Positions 1-8,724 of a stretch of 36,997 nucleotides of DNA are shown here, in pieces. The notes beneath the pieces were generated by a model. The model did no database searches. It worked only from the letters and a program-made list of their open reading frames with translations, and was not told where the DNA came from. The position numbers were made by a program, and so were the translations under genes. The first letter of the stretch is position 1. Each line of letters opens with the position of its first letter. Source of the DNA: an uncultured Lachnospiraceae bacterium (GTDB taxonomy: Bacteria; Bacillota; Clostridia; Lachnospirales; Lachnospiraceae); NCBI GenBank assembly GCA_910585295.1, contig CAJUDE010000036.1:1-36997 (forward strand). The letters run 5' to 3'.

Positions 1-159
1 GTCCGCCATTTCAAAATAGCTGTCCAGCGCAGTCGTCACGGTGATGATGTTGCTCACGCCTGAGGACATGAACATCGACGCGAGTATAATAAACACCAGC
101 AATATCACGTTCATTGCCCTTTTGCGCTTTAGGTCTTTTTTCAGTATTCTCCAGAACAT
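1..159 (-). CDS. FtsX-like ABC transporter permease, N-terminal part (cut by window edge)
   Basis: The first 53 residues are visible, starting at the ATG at 159 behind the Shine-Dalgarno AGAGGAA. They begin MFWRILKKDLKRKRAMN: a basic cytoplasmic start, then one hydrophobic helix (about residues 16-38), then an outward-facing stretch. This is the usual start of FtsX/MacB-type permeases that work with an ABC ATPase. The rest lies outside the window. The family call rests on N-terminal architecture and on the several similar permeases in the window, so the exact subtype is unknown. Confidence 0.6.
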   Translation of the reverse strand, partial: MFWRILKKDLKRKRAMNVILLVFIILASMFMSSGVSNIITVTTALDSYFEMAD

Positions 160-305
160 AGTGTATTCCTCTTTTCTTGAATTTGATTTTTCTATATTCT
201 GAGTTATAACATATAAATTCTTAACAAGTCTTTAACTTTTGGCGAAATACAAAAACGTATAAGGCAGTTGCCAAAATAAGCGGAGCAGTTTAAATTGTCG
301 AATTT

Positions 306-482
306 TCACTTTCTGTTTTCCTTCCGTTTTCTTTTATCTGCCGGCTTTTCTGCATCCTTTGGCATCAGCCACAAGCGGCTGAATTTTGCCACGCCGGGTA
401 TACGGTTTTCCTCACATAGCTTTTGCACCCGTCTTTCTGAAATGCCCCATTTTTTCGCTGCTTCCGGGGCAGAAATATGATC
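306..482 (-). pseudogene. HTH DNA-binding protein (excisionase/MerR-like), 5'-truncated
   Basis: A 57-codon open frame reads DHISAPEAAKKWGISERRVQ and then KLCEENRIPGVAKFSRLWLM, ending in a Lys/Arg-rich tail and TGA. This is the winged helix-turn-helix typical of small excisionase-like proteins in clostridial mobile elements. Homologues normally begin a few residues earlier (ME-YISA...). Here no start codon precedes it, because the frame meets a transposase fragment at about 483. I read it as a gene whose first codons were lost in a deletion or IS rearrangement. Confidence 0.6.
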
Positions 483-1320
483 AGGTTGGCCAGCATTTCA
501 ATTCCTTTCTGGCTGCGTACCATGTAACTGCATAATGACCAGAATGTTTTCTGTTCGTAATAACTAACCTCTATGTCCCATCTGAATACATATAACAGGA
601 ACGGAATATCCTGCATTCGGCTGCTTCCAGTCTGGTTTAATGGAGACTTTTCCTGCCATGCGCAGAAGATCTCTAACTGTTCTGGAAAAATCGTGCTGAA
701 AAATAACCGTCTGGTACTGGATTCCTTTGCCGGGGATGTCACACATGCCATTACTTCCCTGCGGCCAAAGATATTTATAAGGACACGGCGCGCAGCTATA
801 TAATAACCACCAATTTTTTCATCGGTCAGCACAAAATATTCTTTTTTACATACTAGCTGTCACAAAGAATGATAACGTTCTTTATACTGCTCAATGCCGG
901 CATAACCTGACGCACCATAGACGCAGCCAGTTCCAGTTTGGATTCCTCTTTCTGCCACATACGATATCCAAGCGGGATGCTAAGATAGTGGATTGTGTTT
1001 CTGTTCCACATTGGGACACAGAGCATCATACTTACGAAGCAGTGCCCATTAAGATAGTTTGAGCCATTATGTGCGGCATGGCCAAAGTATCTTGAAATAT
1101 TTTCAAATGCTTTGCCAAACTTTGTAACCATTGCCTCATCAATACATAAGAAAACAGGCTGTGAAAATGAGTGATTTTTTTGTTATTCCAGATAAAAAGT
1201 GCCTGTACAGGAAGCGGATAGAATCAGCTGATTCCATCGCCAGAATAGATAGCACTAACAGAAACAATGTTTCAGTGGTATGTATTGAAAAACCCTCAAA
1301 ATAAATGAAAAATAACGATA
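483..1320 (-). pseudogene. IS4-like DDE transposase, degenerate
   Basis: Three pieces of one transposase are recognisable in order but in different frames. At about 1150-1320 is the N-terminal piece (LAMESADSIRFLYRHFLSGI). At about 853-1170 is the middle (QPVFLCIDEAM, then HAAHNGSNYLNGHCFVS, ending LCDS-stop). At 483-832 is the C-terminal catalytic part (KIGGYYIAARRVLINIFGR ... DIEVSYYEQKTFWSLCSYM). The stretch between LCDS and KIGGYY that homologues carry is deleted, and the C-terminal end after GIEMLANL is replaced by the HTH fragment. With frameshifts, stops and an internal deletion it cannot make an active transposase. I did not find intact terminal repeats. Confidence 0.75.
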
Positions 1321-1510
1321 ACGCCTACCAATTAGATCATTTTCGTTGTATAATAAATTTAACGTACAAGGTCGCTCAATTTCGTATAGTTTAGTCTGCA
1401 AACTTATTATACATTAGAAAGCGTCTCGTGCGTTATTTTTTTTCAAAAAATTGTAAAGCCGTGTTTTCAAATTTATCTGCGTTTATGTCGGAACGGACAT
1501 GAAATGCAGT

Positions 1511-1539
1511 TTGCTTTCAGCGGGAAGATGTGCTATACT
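1511..1539 (+). promoter_or_regulatory. Sigma-A-type promoter for the small membrane protein at 1607
   Basis: TTGCTT (1511-1516), a 17-bp spacer and TATACT (1534-1539) with TG one base upstream (extended -10). It points at the gene starting at 1607. Nothing else coding is seen in 1321-1606. Confidence 0.55.
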
Positions 1540-1606
1540 CTGGTCATCAATCTAATCGACAAATTTCAGTTTGCAAGCTAAATTGGTGGTTAAGGAGAAA
1601 CCTGTT

Positions 1607-1789
1607 ATGGAAATTGTAAGCGTGGTTATTCAATGTTTTATTGGTCTTATTTTTGCAATATATGGCATTTGGCCGTTGCTTTCTAACAGAAAAAAAGGAG
1701 AACAAGCGAAAGGAAAATTTGTACTTTCGCTCGTTTGTATTTTGGTAGGCATATTTTTATTGGGATATGTAGCTTACCAGATTTTATAA
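1607..1789 (+). CDS. Small two-helix membrane protein, unknown function
   Basis: Sixty residues starting MEIVSVVIQCFIGLIFAIYG. Helix 1 spans about residues 3-23, a charged linker (SNRKKGEQAKGK) follows, and helix 2 spans about 38-58. I chose the ATG at 1607 because AAGGAG (1592-1597) lies nine bases upstream; an in-frame TTG further upstream has no such site. A promoter-like sequence sits at 1511-1539. It is one of the very few genes on the plus strand here, so it stands apart from its neighbours. I do not recognise a family. Confidence 0.65.
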   Translation: MEIVSVVIQCFIGLIFAIYGIWPLLSNRKKGEQAKGKFVLSLVCILVGIFLLGYVAYQIL

Positions 1790-1938
1790 CTTCCCCATTT
1801 TTCGGGAAGTTGTTGAGAGCGAAAATCGGCAGTTGCAAAAGGGAGCAAACAACTATAAAAATTTTTTATTACATACTCAAATTTCTTCATTTACATCATC
1901 CGCCTTTCTTAAATTTTTAAAATATTATTATGTTTTAT

Positions 1939-2649
1939 TTAATGTCCTGTCGGCACACGTCCAAGCATTCCCTTTTCTTTTGTTAAATCTGCATGAAGCA
2001 AGTCAATAAATACTATAAATAACATGATTGACGCTCCCCAAATTGCTCTGCCCACAAACATACCACATAAAATTGTTCCTATAATGGCTCCTATAAGAAA
2101 CATTATAAGCATTTCACCATGCCGCAAAGATTTTTTAACGTATACTGCATCGCCCTTTTGCAGCAACCTTGCCAAGTTAATTCCTGCCTGACGCACATGA
2201 TTCGTGCAAAATGTTGTCGCCATTGGTACTCCCTCTGCCTGACGGAATGTATTATACTGCATAGAACAAATAAAATTTATTGCCACCTGTGAAAACTGAA
2301 ACGGGACACTTTCCGGCAAAAAACCCAGAAACAACGTTACCAGCATTTCAATTCCAACCAACAATGTATCCCATCAAACCAAATGTGCCCTTTTCACAGT
2401 TCCTGGCAATACCTCTGACACAGCAGCCCCAAACCCATATGCCGTAATTGGGATAAGAAAATATGCTGCTCCCTTCCAGTTTCCATGTCCAATCGCCATC
2501 CCAAGAAGTACGATATTACCTGTCTGCGCATTGCAGAAAACACCACCCCTGACACAATATGTAAAGGCTCCCAACATTCCTCCACTCATCATCAGCAGAT
2601 AAAACACCCTGTTTCTTTCACATTCCAAAAAAATCTGTTTTTCATCCAA
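1939..2649 (-). pseudogene. yoaK: DUF1275 (YoaK-like) membrane protein with one in-frame TGA
   Basis: The frame is open from TTG 2649 (Shine-Dalgarno AAGGGG eight bases upstream) to 1939 except for TGA at 2376-2374. Before the stop: NAQTGNIVLLG and several hydrophobic helices. After it, in the same frame: WDTLLVGIEMLVTLFLGFLP, then QYNTFRQAEGVPMATTFCT and GTILCGMFVGR. All are hallmarks of the DUF1275 family of integral membrane proteins of unknown function. Family members have Arg before WDT, so a CGA to TGA change explains the stop. Nothing else is damaged, so this is a recent loss or an assembly error. It lies 263 bp downstream of the dehydrogenase gene, perhaps as a separate unit. Confidence 0.75.
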
Positions 2650-2912
2650 TGCTATCGCCCCTTCTATCTTACTGCTACATTCTGAATACAGGCATAAGGC
2701 AATCAGCAGACGATGGCATTTCCATCATCAGCCATGTAAAAACTTTAAGCAAACGTACATTTGCTTAGCTGCATAATTTGTTCAAAATCATACCCATATA
2801 CCAATTTTGCATCCAATTCGGCCTGCATTTTTTAATTCTTTCAATATTAGCCTAAAACTGCTGCCCCTTATTTCTACTACCGCCAGATAACAGTGGCAAA
2901 ACCCTTTTCAGA

Positions 2913-3944
2913 CTAATCAGCGTCACACTGTATCATAACTTTTACCTCGCTGCCATTCCGATCCATACATTTGTCAAATCCTTTTTGGATATCTGCCAGT
3001 GGCAAAACGGAAGTAATAATCTTATCTGCATCTATTTCATTCCCAGCCAAAAGTTCAAGAGCCTTTTCCATATCTGCTTTTTCCTGTATCCTTGCTGTTA
3101 CTACATTTTTCTCGTAATAGTAAAGCTGCTTTAAATCAACTGTCATTGGTTTTCCGTAGATAGCAACCAACACAACAGTGCCATGTACTTTTGGCAGTTG
3201 AACCATACTGTCAACTCCTGGCTGTGAACCCGATGTTTCAAACACTACATCTGCACCTCTGCCCAATGTTTGGTTTATGACAGCATCCAATAAATCCTCT
3301 TTTACTGGATTTACTGTATGTATACCCAGTTCAGCCGCTTTTTTCAAACGCTTTTCGTTTACCTCAGACAAAACTACATCTGCCCCAGCAGCTTTGGCAA
3401 CCAATGCTGTCATAATGCCAATGGGTCCACCGCCAATCACAACAACAAAATCACCCTTTTTTACGTTTCCTCTCTTTACCACATGACAGCATATTGCTAA
3501 CGGCTCTGCTAATGCGCCATGAAGCATACTTACGGTATCCGGAATCTTGACAAGCGCCTCTTCATCCAATGTCCATGCATATTGAAAAGCCCCTTCTGTC
3601 TCAATTCCCCGAACCTTCAGGTACTGACATACATGACCATAGCCTTCCTTACAGGCAAAACATTCTTTACAAGATTTCACTGGCCATACGGCAACCCTGT
3701 CTCCCGGTTTGGCACTTTCCACCTTACTCCCTACACGCCAAACTGTCCCGGAACATTCATGTCCTATGACTGATGGAAGATGCATCCTATGGTCTTCTGA
3801 CCCCTGTAAGATATGAATATCAGAACCACATATCCCACAATAAGACACTTTAATCTGAACTTCTTTTTCTTCCGGCATCCTGCCATTCCATTCTTCTACA
3901 GAAAGTTTTCCATTTCCTTTATAAACTGCTGCTTTCACCTTCAT
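2913..3944 (-). CDS. Zinc-dependent medium-chain dehydrogenase (sorbitol/threonine dehydrogenase-like)
   Basis: A 343-residue cytoplasmic oxidoreductase. The GroES-like N-terminal half has the catalytic zinc ligands Cys39 (in CGICGSDIH), His62-Glu63 (GHE) and Glu147 (AEPL). The structural zinc loop carries Cys92, Cys95, Cys98 and Cys106. The Rossmann domain has GGGPIG at 171-176 for NAD(H) or NADP(H). This is the pattern of polyol and L-threonine dehydrogenases of the MDR superfamily, and the length is normal. It starts 13 bp after the cupin gene and is probably the last intact gene of the beta-glucoside operon, which suggests oxidation of a sugar, polyol or aglycone released upstream. The substrate cannot be read from the sequence. 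Confidence 0.88.
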   Translation of the reverse strand: MKVKAAVYKGNGKLSVEEWNGRMPEEKEVQIKVSYCGICGSDIHILQGSEDHRMHLPSVIGHECSGTVWRVGSKVESAKPGDRVAVWPVKSCKECFACKEGYGHVCQYLKVRGIETEGAFQYAWTLDEEALVKIPDTVSMLHGALAEPLAICCHVVKRGNVKKGDFVVVIGGGPIGIMTALVAKAAGADVVLSEVNEKRLKKAAELGIHTVNPVKEDLLDAVINQTLGRGADVVFETSGSQPGVDSMVQLPKVHGTVVLVAIYGKPMTVDLKQLYYYEKNVVTARIQEKADMEKALELLAGNEIDADKIITSVLPLADIQKGFDKCMDRNGSEVKVMIQCDAD

Positions 3945-3957
3945 CCCTCCTGACTGG

Positions 3958-4296
3958 TTAAGAATTTATCACTAACGCTATGAAAATTAACTCTTCCTTT
4001 TCTTGATTTAATATACCATGTTCATCTCCGTCCAGACAGATTACCGCCTCACCAGCTTTAATCTCATATTCTTCCCCATTATCTGTATAAAGCCCACATC
4101 CCTGCATAATAAAGTAAATTTCGCTTTCCTTTTCATGACGGTGTAGTCCTAAAGAAGCTCCCTGCCTCAATCGGACCGTGATAAAACATCTGTTTTTTGC
4201 GTGCATCATATCACTTGATGCAATGTCACAAATAAGAGCGTCCCCTTTTCCCTGAAATAATTCATGTGCAACTCTTTCTTTTAATTGCAGTTTCAT
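3958..4296 (-). CDS. Small single-domain cupin
   Basis: A 112-residue protein with one cupin barrel. Motif 1 is seen as HRHEKESEIYFIMQG (metal ligands His52, His54, Glu58) and motif 2 as CLDGDEHGI with His93. I use ATG 4296 because GGAGGTGG sits about ten bases upstream; an earlier in-frame ATG would add twelve Trp-rich residues that do not look like the family. Cupins of this size are metal-binding isomerases, epimerases or sensors of small sugars. The gene lies 53 bp after the glucosidase and 13 bp before the dehydrogenase, so a role in handling the released sugar is likely but unproven. Confidence 0.8.
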   Translation of the reverse strand: MKLQLKERVAHELFQGKGDALICDIASSDMMHAKNRCFITVRLRQGASLGLHRHEKESEIYFIMQGCGLYTDNGEEYEIKAGEAVICLDGDEHGILNQEKEELIFIALVINS

Positions 4297-4349
4297 ATCC
4301 CATACCACCTCCCATAGCCAACACCAAACCACACAATAAGCGGCAAAAG

Positions 4350-5783
4350 CTATAACGACTCGCCATTCGTTGCAATCACTCTCTTATACCATTCAAAAGA
4401 TTTCTTCTTAAAACGTTTTCCACTGCCTGAACCATCATCATTTTTATCTACATAGATAAATCCGTACCGTTTACGCAGTTCCCCCGTGGTGAAAGAAACA
4501 ACATCAATACAGCCCCACGGAGTATATCCCATCAAGTCAACCCCATCATATTCTACCGCTTTTATCATCTCTTCAATATGTGCTTTCAGATATTCAATCC
4601 GGTAGCTGTCATCACAAGTACCATCCTCACTCAAAACATCCAGTGCACCAAGCCCATTCTCGGCAATAAACAGTGGTTTCTCATAACGCTCATACATAAG
4701 ATTCAGTGCATATCTAAGCCCAACCGGATCAATCTGCCATCCCCAGTCCGAAGCCTCCAGATAAGTATTGCGCACTGTATGGACATTTCTTCCATCTGCA
4801 TTTTCATCCCCTTCGAGAACTGCATCTGCTTTTACTGCATGAGACATATAATAACTGAAACCGATATAATCTACTGTTCCTTCCTCCAGAATCTTCTCAT
4901 CCCCATTTTCCATCACTGGCGCATTATTTTCCCTCTCCCAGATTTTCTTTGCATAAGAGCCATAATGCCCCCGTACATGGACATCCATAAAATAGAAACG
5001 TTCATGCATGGACTCATGGGCAGTCATGACATCCTCCGGATTCATGGAATAGGGATAATATGGGATAAATGAACACATACACCCAATCTGAAAGTCAGGA
5101 TTAATCTCATGCCCCTTTTTAACTACAATCGCAGAAGCCAGCAATTCATGATGTGCAACCTGATGCAATGCCTTTTTCTGATTTTCAAATTCAGAATATT
5201 TTACACCGGAATTCGTCCATCCATAAATATCCGGATTCGTCTTTACCTGATTATTGATTTCATTAAAAGTCATCCAGTATTTTACTTTATCTTTATACCG
5301 TTCCATAACTGTAAGTGCATAGTGTACAAAAAAATCAATGCACTTGCGGTTCATCCAGCCTCCATAATGTTTTGCAAGATAATATGGCATTTCAAAATGG
5401 CTTAATGTAATAACCGGTTCAATACCATAACTTAACAAAGTGTCAAACATATCATCATAAAATTTCAGCCCTGCCTCATTAGGCTCTTCCTCATCTCCAT
5501 TTGGGAAAATACGGCTCCATGATATGGAAGTACGGAAACACTTAAAGCCCAACTCGCCAAACAATGCAATATCATCCTTATAGGTATGGAAAAAGCCAAT
5601 CCCTTCATGATTTGGATAGCTTTCCCCCTCGAGCGCTCCGTCTGTAATCCGGCGCGGAACACCATGCGCCCCCGCTGTCAAAACATCACTGACAGAAATA
5701 CCGCGGCCATCCGCATCCCAGCCGCCTTCCAACTGGTGCGCAGCAACAGCGCCGCCCCAAAGAAATTTTTTTGGCAAACCCAT
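4350..5783 (-). CDS. bglA: 6-phospho-beta-glucosidase, GH1 family
   Basis: A 477-residue GH1 enzyme hydrolysing 6-phospho-beta-glucosides made by the PTS gene next to it. The N-terminal signature FLWGGAVAAHQLEGG is present. The acid/base is Glu175 in TFNEIN, and the nucleophile is Glu375 in IAENGLG. The loop near the C-terminus has KRYGFIYVD, whose Lys-x-Tyr fits the phosphate-binding site of the 6-phospho subfamily (as in E. coli BglA). The start at 5783 follows GGGAGGAC by five bases and gives MGLPKKFLWGG, the usual N-terminus; the longer frame to 5813 is unlikely. It lies 64 bp downstream of the PTS gene in the same operon. Confidence 0.93.
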   Translation of the reverse strand: MGLPKKFLWGGAVAAHQLEGGWDADGRGISVSDVLTAGAHGVPRRITDGALEGESYPNHEGIGFFHTYKDDIALFGELGFKCFRTSISWSRIFPNGDEEEPNEAGLKFYDDMFDTLLSYGIEPVITLSHFEMPYYLAKHYGGWMNRKCIDFFVHYALTVMERYKDKVKYWMTFNEINNQVKTNPDIYGWTNSGVKYSEFENQKKALHQVAHHELLASAIVVKKGHEINPDFQIGCMCSFIPYYPYSMNPEDVMTAHESMHERFYFMDVHVRGHYGSYAKKIWERENNAPVMENGDEKILEEGTVDYIGFSYYMSHAVKADAVLEGDENADGRNVHTVRNTYLEASDWGWQIDPVGLRYALNLMYERYEKPLFIAENGLGALDVLSEDGTCDDSYRIEYLKAHIEEMIKAVEYDGVDLMGYTPWGCIDVVSFTTGELRKRYGFIYVDKNDDGSGSGKRFKKKSFEWYKRVIATNGESL

Positions 5784-5847
5784 AATGTCCTCCCTTTCTT
5801 TCCCAGCACACAATCCAGGGAAATATGCTATATTTGTAAGAAAACAC

Positions 5848-7767
5848 TTATTGAACCTCGTACAATGCCTCTCCTGCTTTTACAGAACCTGATTGCTTTA
5901 TGAAATTAATTTCCCCATAATCATCAGCATTCGTAATCAGGATAGGCGTAATCGTTTTGAAATCCCTGCTAATTGCATCCAAATCAAATTCCAGCAATAA
6001 ATCGCCGGTTTTTATTTTATCTCCATCCTTTACTTTCGCATCAAAATATTTACCATTCAAAGCCACTGTCTCTAAACCGACATGAATCAACATTTCACAG
6101 CCATTCGGGCCACACAGGCAGACAGCATGCTTTGTATCAAATACAGAAGATACCGTACCCTCAAAAGGTGCATACAATCTGCCCTCTGAAGGAATAATGG
6201 CTGCTCCCTGCCCTAAAATACCTTCGGAGAAAGCAGCGTCTGGAACTTCGGAAAGCGGCTTTACTTCCCCATTCATTGGGACACAGACCATAAACGAACT
6301 GCCTTCTGAAATTTCTGAGACCGCTTCCCCCGCATCCGCCTCTGGTATATCCTCAGGAACCTCAACCGGATCATCAAACCCAACAATCTGAACTAATATA
6401 AATGTTACTAAAACAGCCACAGCGGTACCTATCAAAATACCAATAACTGAATTGGAATAATTGCCCGCATATCCCAATGCCTCACAATTCGCTGCCGCAC
6501 TGTCTGTATAAATCGAATTGGGGATAGACAACAGCCCCGGTAGCCCGGCATATACAAAATACCTTGAACCAAAGAAAGCTGTAATCGCACAACCAATCGC
6601 ACTGCCGATGCAGCCGCATATAAAAGGTTTTTTAAAACGAAGGGTTATACCATAAATTGCCGGTTCTGTAATGCCAAACAGTCCTGTAGCTGCTGAGGAT
6701 GCTGCCATATTTTTCACTTTGGCATTTCTGCTCTTCCAAAATACGCCAAAGCATGCGGCAACTTGGGCACACACTGCAATGCCTTTAAATGCCTGCAGGG
6801 TATCAAATCCCATATTCTGATAATTTGTCAATGAAATTGGCGTAAAACTCCAATGTATTCCAAAGATAACCAATCCCTCCCATATCGCACCAAACAGACC
6901 GGAAGCCAGCCACGGGATGAATTTATACAACATATTATAAGCAGAAGCCAGGCCATTTGACAGCACCGTAGAAACCGGGCCAATTACCAGGATCGCCATT
7001 GGCACCATAATTGCCGCACAGATAAACGGCGTTCCAATTGGACGCACCACTTCTGGCAGCCGGGGTTCTGCCCAGTGTTCCAGCTTACTAAGTATTGCCA
7101 CCAAAATAATAGGCGGTATCACACTGGATGTATATGTTACTGATGTAAGTGGTACAAACAGAAAATCCAGCGCTGTTCCTTCACTGATTATTGCGGCGAT
7201 ATTGCCCCAGGTAGGATTTGCCAAAGCCATACAGCACCACAAAGCTATATATACGTTACACTTAAAATGTTTTGCACCTGCCACAGCGATAAACACAGGC
7301 AAAAACGTAAAAGGCGTCCAGGAAATCATGTTATAAATCTGTGCCGCGCCAGTATTCCCGATATCCGCAAACATCTTAATAATGATTAAAATCCCCTGCA
7401 ATAACCCCGCTGCTGCCATGACGTAGACATATGGCGCAATACAGCCGGACATTACGGCAATTACCCTGTTGACCAGGCTCTCTTTTACTTTTGGCGCTTC
7501 TTCTGAAAAATTGACCATGCCTGACAGGTACTCATATACGTCTTTTGCATGTGGGTCAATAACAATCTGGTACTGGCCGCCAGACACCACGACCTGAATC
7601 ACGCCAGACATCTGTTCTATTTCTTTTGTAGCAGAATCATCAGGCATCTTTTTTAATACCAAACGGAGTCTGGTAGCACAATGAGTCGCTGTCACAATAT
7701 TTTCCGAACCAATTGTGTCCTTAATATCTGTGGCAAGCTTTTGATAGTCACGAACTTTATTTGCCAT
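5848..7767 (-). CDS. bglP: Beta-glucoside PTS permease, EIIBCA
   Basis: A 639-residue membrane protein that imports and phosphorylates beta-glucosides. The IIB domain (1-90) has the phospho-Cys Cys30 in THCATRLRL. The IIC domain (about 105-470) has many helices and the conserved GITEPAIYG. The IIA domain (about 500-639) has His547 (TKHAVCL) and His562 (MLIHVGLETV), fifteen apart like His75 and His90 of E. coli IIA-Glc; His562 is the expected phosphoryl carrier. A linker rich in Glu, Pro and Ala separates IIC and IIA. The start follows AGGAGG. No BglG-type antiterminator is nearby, so control is probably by the RpiR-type regulator encoded just upstream. Several plant glucosides are possible substrates. 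Confidence 0.95.
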   Translation of the reverse strand: MANKVRDYQKLATDIKDTIGSENIVTATHCATRLRLVLKKMPDDSATKEIEQMSGVIQVVVSGGQYQIVIDPHAKDVYEYLSGMVNFSEEAPKVKESLVNRVIAVMSGCIAPYVYVMAAAGLLQGILIIIKMFADIGNTGAAQIYNMISWTPFTFLPVFIAVAGAKHFKCNVYIALWCCMALANPTWGNIAAIISEGTALDFLFVPLTSVTYTSSVIPPIILVAILSKLEHWAEPRLPEVVRPIGTPFICAAIMVPMAILVIGPVSTVLSNGLASAYNMLYKFIPWLASGLFGAIWEGLVIFGIHWSFTPISLTNYQNMGFDTLQAFKGIAVCAQVAACFGVFWKSRNAKVKNMAASSAATGLFGITEPAIYGITLRFKKPFICGCIGSAIGCAITAFFGSRYFVYAGLPGLLSIPNSIYTDSAAANCEALGYAGNYSNSVIGILIGTAVAVLVTFILVQIVGFDDPVEVPEDIPEADAGEAVSEISEGSSFMVCVPMNGEVKPLSEVPDAAFSEGILGQGAAIIPSEGRLYAPFEGTVSSVFDTKHAVCLCGPNGCEMLIHVGLETVALNGKYFDAKVKDGDKIKTGDLLLEFDLDAISRDFKTITPILITNADDYGEINFIKQSGSVKAGEALYEVQ

Positions 7768-7826
7768 ATCACATTCCTCCTAAAATTTTTTCTGCCAGAT
7801 GGCCATTCCAGCAGTTTCCTGAATTG

Positions 7827-7842
7827 ATTCCAGTACTGAAAT
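7827..7842. promoter_or_regulatory. Candidate operator (dyad) for the RpiR-type regulator
   Basis: A 16-bp near-perfect palindrome, ATTCCAGTACTGAAAT, with core CAGTACTG. It lies just downstream of the -10 box of the PTS promoter, inside the expected leader. Position and symmetry suit a repressor site. That the RpiR protein is what binds here is inference. Confidence 0.4.
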
Positions 7843-7856
7843 TCTTTTCTGTTATC

Positions 7857-7885
7857 ATTATAGCAACGGAAAACGACAATGTCAT
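7857..7885 (-). promoter_or_regulatory. Sigma-A promoter of the beta-glucoside operon
   Basis: Read on the minus strand: ATGACA (7885-7880), a 17-bp spacer and a perfect TATAAT (7862-7857). It lies about 90 bp before the PTS start codon and downstream of the terminator at 7899-7936, so the PTS operon can be transcribed apart from the regulator gene. Confidence 0.75.
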
Positions 7886-7898
7886 TGCTTCTGACATC

Positions 7899-7936
7899 AA
7901 AAAAAACAAGTCCGCTCTTTTGGAACTTGTTTTTTC
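7899..7936. terminator. Intrinsic terminator after the RpiR-type gene
   Basis: A hairpin with arms AACAAGTCC and GGAACTTGTT (one bulged base, loop of about eight) flanked by A-run and T-run on the two sides, so it can work in either direction. It lies 17 bp after the regulator's stop codon and ahead of the PTS promoter. Confidence 0.75.
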
Positions 7937-7953
7937 TAAAAAACAACTTTGTT

Positions 7954-8724
7954 TTATTCCTCCTGCAATCGACTGGCAACCCGCTTGGCAAGTGTCTCCG
8001 CAACTATAACTGCCGGTGCCTGAGAGGTGTAGTCAATGATTTCTTCCACTCGGGAGTTCATAAAATCAGCATTATTTTCGCCTCTCCTCATTGTAATATA
8101 ATGGCAAAAATTCAATTCAGCAAGCTGGGCAACCGTACATTTTTCTGTATTTGTAATACTGATAATACGGCAATGGTGTTGTTTCAACTGATTTGTAATC
8201 TGCGTTACTTGTGAGACTTCACCAGATATGGAAAATACAAGTGCCACGGTATTCTCCATCTCATTCATCTGCCACATTGGATAAAATGGATCTGTAATAG
8301 CCATACTGAATTTTCCAAACCCGGAAAAATACCGTGCCGCATACTGGGCAACGTAACCCGAATTTGATACGCCAACACAAAAAACACGGTCAGCCTGAGC
8401 AATCATAGAAGCTGCCTCATTCAGTTTCTGCTGATATGCTTCTGAGTCCACTCTCTCCAAAAAAACTTTCAATTCTGATAAATCCTCTGGAACATGGACA
8501 TTTCCCTGGTTTCCCAAATGCTCTTTCATTTTCAATTTAAATTCTAAATACCCATCACATCCTAACTTTTTACAAAATCTTAAAATTGTTGTTGTAGACA
8601 CATGGGCATTTGAAGCTAATTCCCGGATACGCATATAAGGAATTGCGTCCTGATGCTGCATCACGTATTGATAAACACTCATTTCCAAATCATTTAGGTC
8701 TTGAATGTTTTGTATGGTAAACAT
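7954..8724 (-). CDS. MurR/RpiR-family transcriptional regulator
   Basis: A 256-residue DNA-binding regulator. The N-terminal HTH_6 domain (about 1-77) includes IRELASNAHVSTTTILRF and the typical CKKLGCDGYLEFK. The SIS domain (about 95-230) has VFCVGVSNSGYVAQYAAR and LVFSISGEVSQV, the phosphosugar-binding loops. Such proteins sense sugar phosphates and repress or activate nearby catabolic genes. It sits directly upstream of the beta-glucoside PTS operon in the same orientation but is separated from it by a terminator and promoter. The ribosome site before ATG 8724 is weak (GCGGGGAAC), which suggests low expression. The likely ligand is a 6-phospho-beta-glucoside or glucose-6-phosphate (inference). 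Confidence 0.9.
   Translation of the reverse strand: MFTIQNIQDLNDLEMSVYQYVMQHQDAIPYMRIRELASNAHVSTTTILRFCKKLGCDGYLEFKLKMKEHLGNQGNVHVPEDLSELKVFLERVDSEAYQQKLNEAASMIAQADRVFCVGVSNSGYVAQYAARYFSGFGKFSMAITDPFYPMWQMNEMENTVALVFSISGEVSQVTQITNQLKQHHCRIISITNTEKCTVAQLAELNFCHYITMRRGENNADFMNSRVEEIIDYTSQAPAVIVAETLAKRVASRLQEE

Noticed and set aside
2374..2376. TGA in the DUF1275 gene as selenocysteine or recoded codon
   Set aside because: DUF1275 proteins are not known selenoproteins, the position is normally Arg, and I see no hairpin designed to direct selenocysteine insertion after it.
7768..7850. BglG/LicT antiterminator RNA in the PTS leader
   Set aside because: No overlapping hairpin-terminator pair is present between the promoter and the PTS start; the only terminator lies upstream of the promoter.
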